Both the position numbers and the translations under genes were made by a program. From contig NC_049991.1 in assembly GCF_000003815.2 (NCBI RefSeq), positions 993,259 through 1,057,258 of the forward strand: 64,000 bases of DNA, given 5' to 3'. Positions 61,601 through 64,000 of this stretch are shown in pieces (within the stretch, counting starts at the first letter, position 1; each line of letters starts with the position of its first letter). This stretch comes from Branchiostoma floridae. Taxonomy: Eukaryota > Chordata > Leptocardii > Amphioxiformes > Branchiostomatidae. The notes beneath the pieces were generated by a model. It ran no database searches. It saw only the letters and a program-made list of their open reading frames with translations, and had not been told where the DNA came from.

Positions 61601-63352
61601 CTGGCGAACCTCTGTCTCGTATCAGCCAGGGGACTAAAAGCCTGTTGAGTCAGCATGACATTTGTTGTTGTGCTGCCCCTACAGCTGATATATCAGCCTA
61701 CGACTGATTAAAAAGCTATGGGACTGACCTGACCTGACACTATAATATATATGTGCATCTTTTGAACAAACAGAAGTATAGTACATTCAGATTGACAATA
61801 CATCTTTTGAACCCAAGAAAGCAGTGCATATTTCATATTTGGATTTCCTGAACCCACGAACCTGGCTGAGCTGGTCTGAATGTAGCTGAGAAACCCGTGA
61901 AGCTGTTCCGGTAGTTTCCCACCTTCATGATGACAGTCATGGTGTTCCCAGTGGAGACGAAGGCAGGCGGGAGGACCTGCCCACAAAACTCACCTGCAAG
62001 TACAGGGGGGTGTCAAACTAACCTCCTACAGGCAGTAACCCTACGTCTCATTTCATACATCCGAGGTTGTTTAGGTAACAGTGTCACAGCAGATAGAAGT
62101 TATTTCTGTTTTTATGATATATAACGTAATACTGCAAAGTGGGAGTGGAGGCAATAGTCCAGTACAATGGCAAGGTAGCAAAAAACATCTACTATCTAGG
62201 TTTACATTGTCCTAACATATTTTTGTAAGAACACCTGTCCTGCAGACATAAGATAGTGGAAATGGTGCCTCTCCTCGGTGACAGCTTAAGTATATGCGGT
62301 GATGATGATGAAATTGCATTGAAAACCTTTTGAAAAAGGATGTTATTACATGTACCAAGTTTGGTGCCGTTGCTGGCTCCATCGATGATAGTTACAGAGT
62401 CACCGGTACAACCTCGGGTTGTCCACGGCCAGACATCGAAAGTGTTGAAGGTCAGCAGGACCACCGAGCTTTGCCTCACCTCCAGTGTCCAGGTGCAGGG
62501 TTCCAGTGGGTACGGGGCCGGGTGGTCGTCTGTTTCGATTGTACTTCTGGATTGTGTCCTAAATGTACCACCATTCTCGCATTCTATTATCAATGAACAA
62601 ATACCACCATTGATCAGAACTGTTTGTAAACTTAACACACATGTCCGATTCTTTAAACAGAGCGGGCCCGCATCAGGTTAAGGTGGTTCACTGTTGTGCG
62701 TACGTCAAGTCTGTATTCTCATTTTTCACTTGCATGTAGGTTAAGTTTGTGGCAGAACTATTTTTTTTTGTTAGATAACCAGGCTGCATAACGGTGGGTC
62801 TAAGTAAAAATAATTCTACAAGCCCAAAATGGTCAATATGCTAGTTCTGGTATGATTTTGTATTGTTGTCAAATGAGTAACATGCAATATTTCTAATTGG
62901 TAACTAATGTCTTCCCAGCATCTAGTTGAATTGGCTGTAACAGTTCTTTTTAGCCAAATGTAAGGTAAAGCCAGCCCATGCCTCAGTTTGTAATCAAAAC
63001 ATTGTCAGCAACTGAAATGTTTACTTAGTATATTGTGACAGAAGTTTATCATATATTGAATGCTAGTTCACATTTATCAGCAGGGTAACCTATATTCGTT
63101 GTGTTTGCTAACACGGTATTAAGGGATATCACCTGGACAGACGGTGGTTTGAAGTTGTAATATGTTAAAACTATTGTAGTTTAAAATTACCGTCTGTCAA
63201 CTTGACATCCCTAAAAACCCATTTCTGAAATCAACGGATATTGGTTACCCCGCTGAACCAGCGTTACAGGTTTAAGCTGTTAAACCATACTCACCAGACA
63301 CACCAAACTTGGCAAGACAGGCAAGTATCACAAAAATGACAATCAAACCCAT
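54646..63352 (-). CDS. CUB-domain, mucin-stalked single-pass membrane protein (7 exons, 448 residues)
   Basis: Exons in transcript order: 63352-63295, 62583-62356, 61993-61862, 59582-59346, 58806-58672, 55718-55395, 54878-54646. All six introns are GT-AG and phase 1, the rule for shuffled extracellular modules. MGLIVIFVILACLAKFGVS is a signal peptide. CUB1 (about 21-139) has cysteines 21, 49, 78, 99. CUB2 (about 145-263) has 145, 175, 203, 222 plus an extra Cys237. Each CUB is split over two exons. Residues 264-372 are Thr/Ser-rich, a likely O-glycosylated stalk. A transmembrane segment (about 388-409) follows, with a CCCIQYC juxtamembrane cluster that could be acylated, then a 36-residue acidic tail. 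No enzymatic domain is present; a role in adhesion or ligand binding is inference. I do not recognise a named orthologue. Confidence 0.9.
54930..55163. mobile_element. MITE with TACTGTAAATGCA ends
   Basis: Ends TACTGTAAATGCATTTCAG and TTCTGCATTTACAGTA, interior rich in AATTTCGCGGT and CGTGGTGG. Fragments of the family occur near 5643, 12688 and 58500. In the last CUB-gene intron. Confidence 0.75.
55905..58040 (-). mobile_element. 5'-truncated non-LTR retrotransposon (LINE) with RT domain
   Basis: The minus strand encodes RT motif A (VDFKKAFDSVW), motif B (RGVRQGCNLSPALFN), the YADD box (YADDVVLF) and a C-terminal Cys-rich segment (CNHCMAKPVEDEIHF). The frame is broken near 57480-57490 by an apparent 2-bp deletion (TGTT where TGTGTT is expected), and upstream sequence stops at about 58040, so the endonuclease is missing. 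The coding end is TAA/TAG-proximal at 56078, with a 3' UTR carrying AATAAA at 55918-55923. It sits in the CUB-gene intron between exons 5 and 6, in the same orientation. Confidence 0.88.
56078..57980 (-). pseudogene. LINE reverse-transcriptase coding region, frameshifted
   Basis: Two overlapping frames, 57980-57480 and about 57490-56078, together cover the palm and thumb of an RT and the long C-terminal region. Family by motif style is CR1/jockey-like; the exact clade cannot be settled here. Confidence 0.85.
58641..58670. repeat. (TATG)n microsatellite beside a CUB-gene donor
   Basis: About seven TATG units ending directly at the splice donor of exon 58672-58806. The exon-edge sequence TACCTATTTCAA is echoed on the other side as TACCTGTTTCAA (58630). 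Confidence 0.9.
59921..61135. repeat. 146-bp tandem satellite, about 8.3 units
   Basis: AAGTTGGTTTGAAGAAAATC recurs at 59921, 60067, 60213, 60359, 60505, 60651, 60797, 60942 and 61088 (spacing 146, once 145). Each unit contains CATCGTTTCGCGAAA, GCTCTTTTTGCCTCAGAAGA and TTATTCCGCACCCAATAAA. It lies in the CUB-gene intron between exons 3 and 4. Open frames across it are by-products. Confidence 0.96.
61265..61740 (+). mobile_element. tRNA-derived SINE, near full length (family 2)
   Basis: Head GATCGCATAGCACAACGGCA with B box AGTTTGAATCC, then a body shared with 11577-11915, a GGCGAACCTCTGTCTCG segment and a CTGACCTGACCTGA tail. Confidence 0.8.
63078..63255. mobile_element. MITE with CAGC(A/G)GGGTAACC ends
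   Basis: CAGCAGGGTAACCTATATTC at the left and GATATTGGTTACCCCGCTG at the right, with a further nested inverted GACAGACGGT/ACCGTCTGTC pair. In CUB-gene intron 1, about 40 bp from exon 1. Confidence 0.75.
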
Positions 63353-64000
63353 TGTTTTATGTCCTGAAATACAGAGAGCATGTGTTTTGACTGCCTGTGT
63401 GACAGAAATATACAAATACCCACTGCCATTATGTCTATAATTATGTCTATAAAGTCCTCTAATGATCTCAACAAGAGCAATAGTAACCAGTAAATGACAT
63501 AATTTGATATAAATTATCTGTACAAAGTGAGAAAAAAAATGGCCTGAGGGGTTACTGTCATGTTCGATCATCTGTGTTTTGTTTCTCTTTCACAGGTTTG
63601 TTACATAAAAACACAGCTAAGCAGATAAAACAGTGAAAAAAAATCATGTCTATCTGGCCTTGTCTTTCTACTCACCAGCTGTTTGGTAACATAAATTACA
63701 CATATGTTGGCAACAAGAATAAAATGGCATTAGGTGTAGCATGGACAACAGCAGGATAAGTTCATCTACCAGGGACAAAATTATGACTGAAAATTTAATC
63801 AATTAATAACAGGTTTTATTATCAGAATGCGACGGCTTTTAAGTTTCTTGATACATGTATGTGCTTTTATCATCTCTCAAAGCAAAACCTTACCCTGGAT
63901 GACTCAAGCAAAGGCAGCCACCAATGGCGACGAACACGTAACGTAGCATATAAAGTGAAAGTGCAAAATACGTTATCACTGTTTCTCTATAGAAAATACT
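63353..64000. other. Upstream flank of the CUB gene
   Basis: Presumed 5' UTR and promoter side. No TATA-like motif or leader exon could be assigned with confidence, and no other gene is seen. Confidence 0.4.

Overview
This is animal nuclear DNA: long multi-exon genes with GT-AG introns, abundant short inverted-repeat elements, tRNA-derived SINEs, non-LTR retrotransposon debris and two runs of N. The gene content (CEP112 and peflin orthologues, a CUB/mucin membrane protein) and the style of the repeats suggest a lancelet (Branchiostoma-like cephalochordate). The species is an inference, not something the sequence states.

Three protein-coding genes can be assembled exon by exon with consistent splice phases. 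(1) A CEP112 orthologue (centrosomal coiled-coil protein) runs on the minus strand from the ATG at 32015-32017 to the stop at 7713. Eighteen complete coding exons and one partial exon are visible; about 45 residues are lost in the 100-N gap at 24571-24670. (2) Head-to-head with it, a complete peflin (PEF1) gene runs on the plus strand, 33264-43982, in eight exons and 325 codons. (3) A minus-strand gene at 54646-63352 encodes a 448-residue type I membrane protein: signal peptide, two CUB domains, a Ser/Thr-rich stalk, a transmembrane segment and a short tail. All six of its introns are phase 1.

The rest is repeat-rich. 1-7712: SINE, a 9-unit minisatellite and a 1.7-kb fold-back element with a 6-bp target duplication. 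7713-32017: CEP112 introns carrying hAT-like MITEs with 8-bp target duplications, plus two tandem arrays in which the 3' edge of an exon and its splice donor are repeated. 33-44 kb: PEF1 introns with MITEs, perfect hairpins and a SINE. 44.5-54.6 kb: no host gene, but a nested mobile region whose core is a 4.9-kb element. That element has about 1.69-kb inverted arms at roughly 98-99% identity and a 51-bp minisatellite at its heart. It sits in a TATA target inside a decayed reverse-transcriptase/GIY-YIG-type coding tail, which is itself half of a head-to-head pair. 54.6-64 kb: the CUB gene, with a 5'-truncated LINE in one intron and a 146-bp satellite plus SINE in another.

The CEP112-PEF1 pair shares an intergenic region of about 0.6-1.2 kb and probably a bidirectional promoter. 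The most unusual material is the nested palindromic element and the repeated exon-edge arrays.
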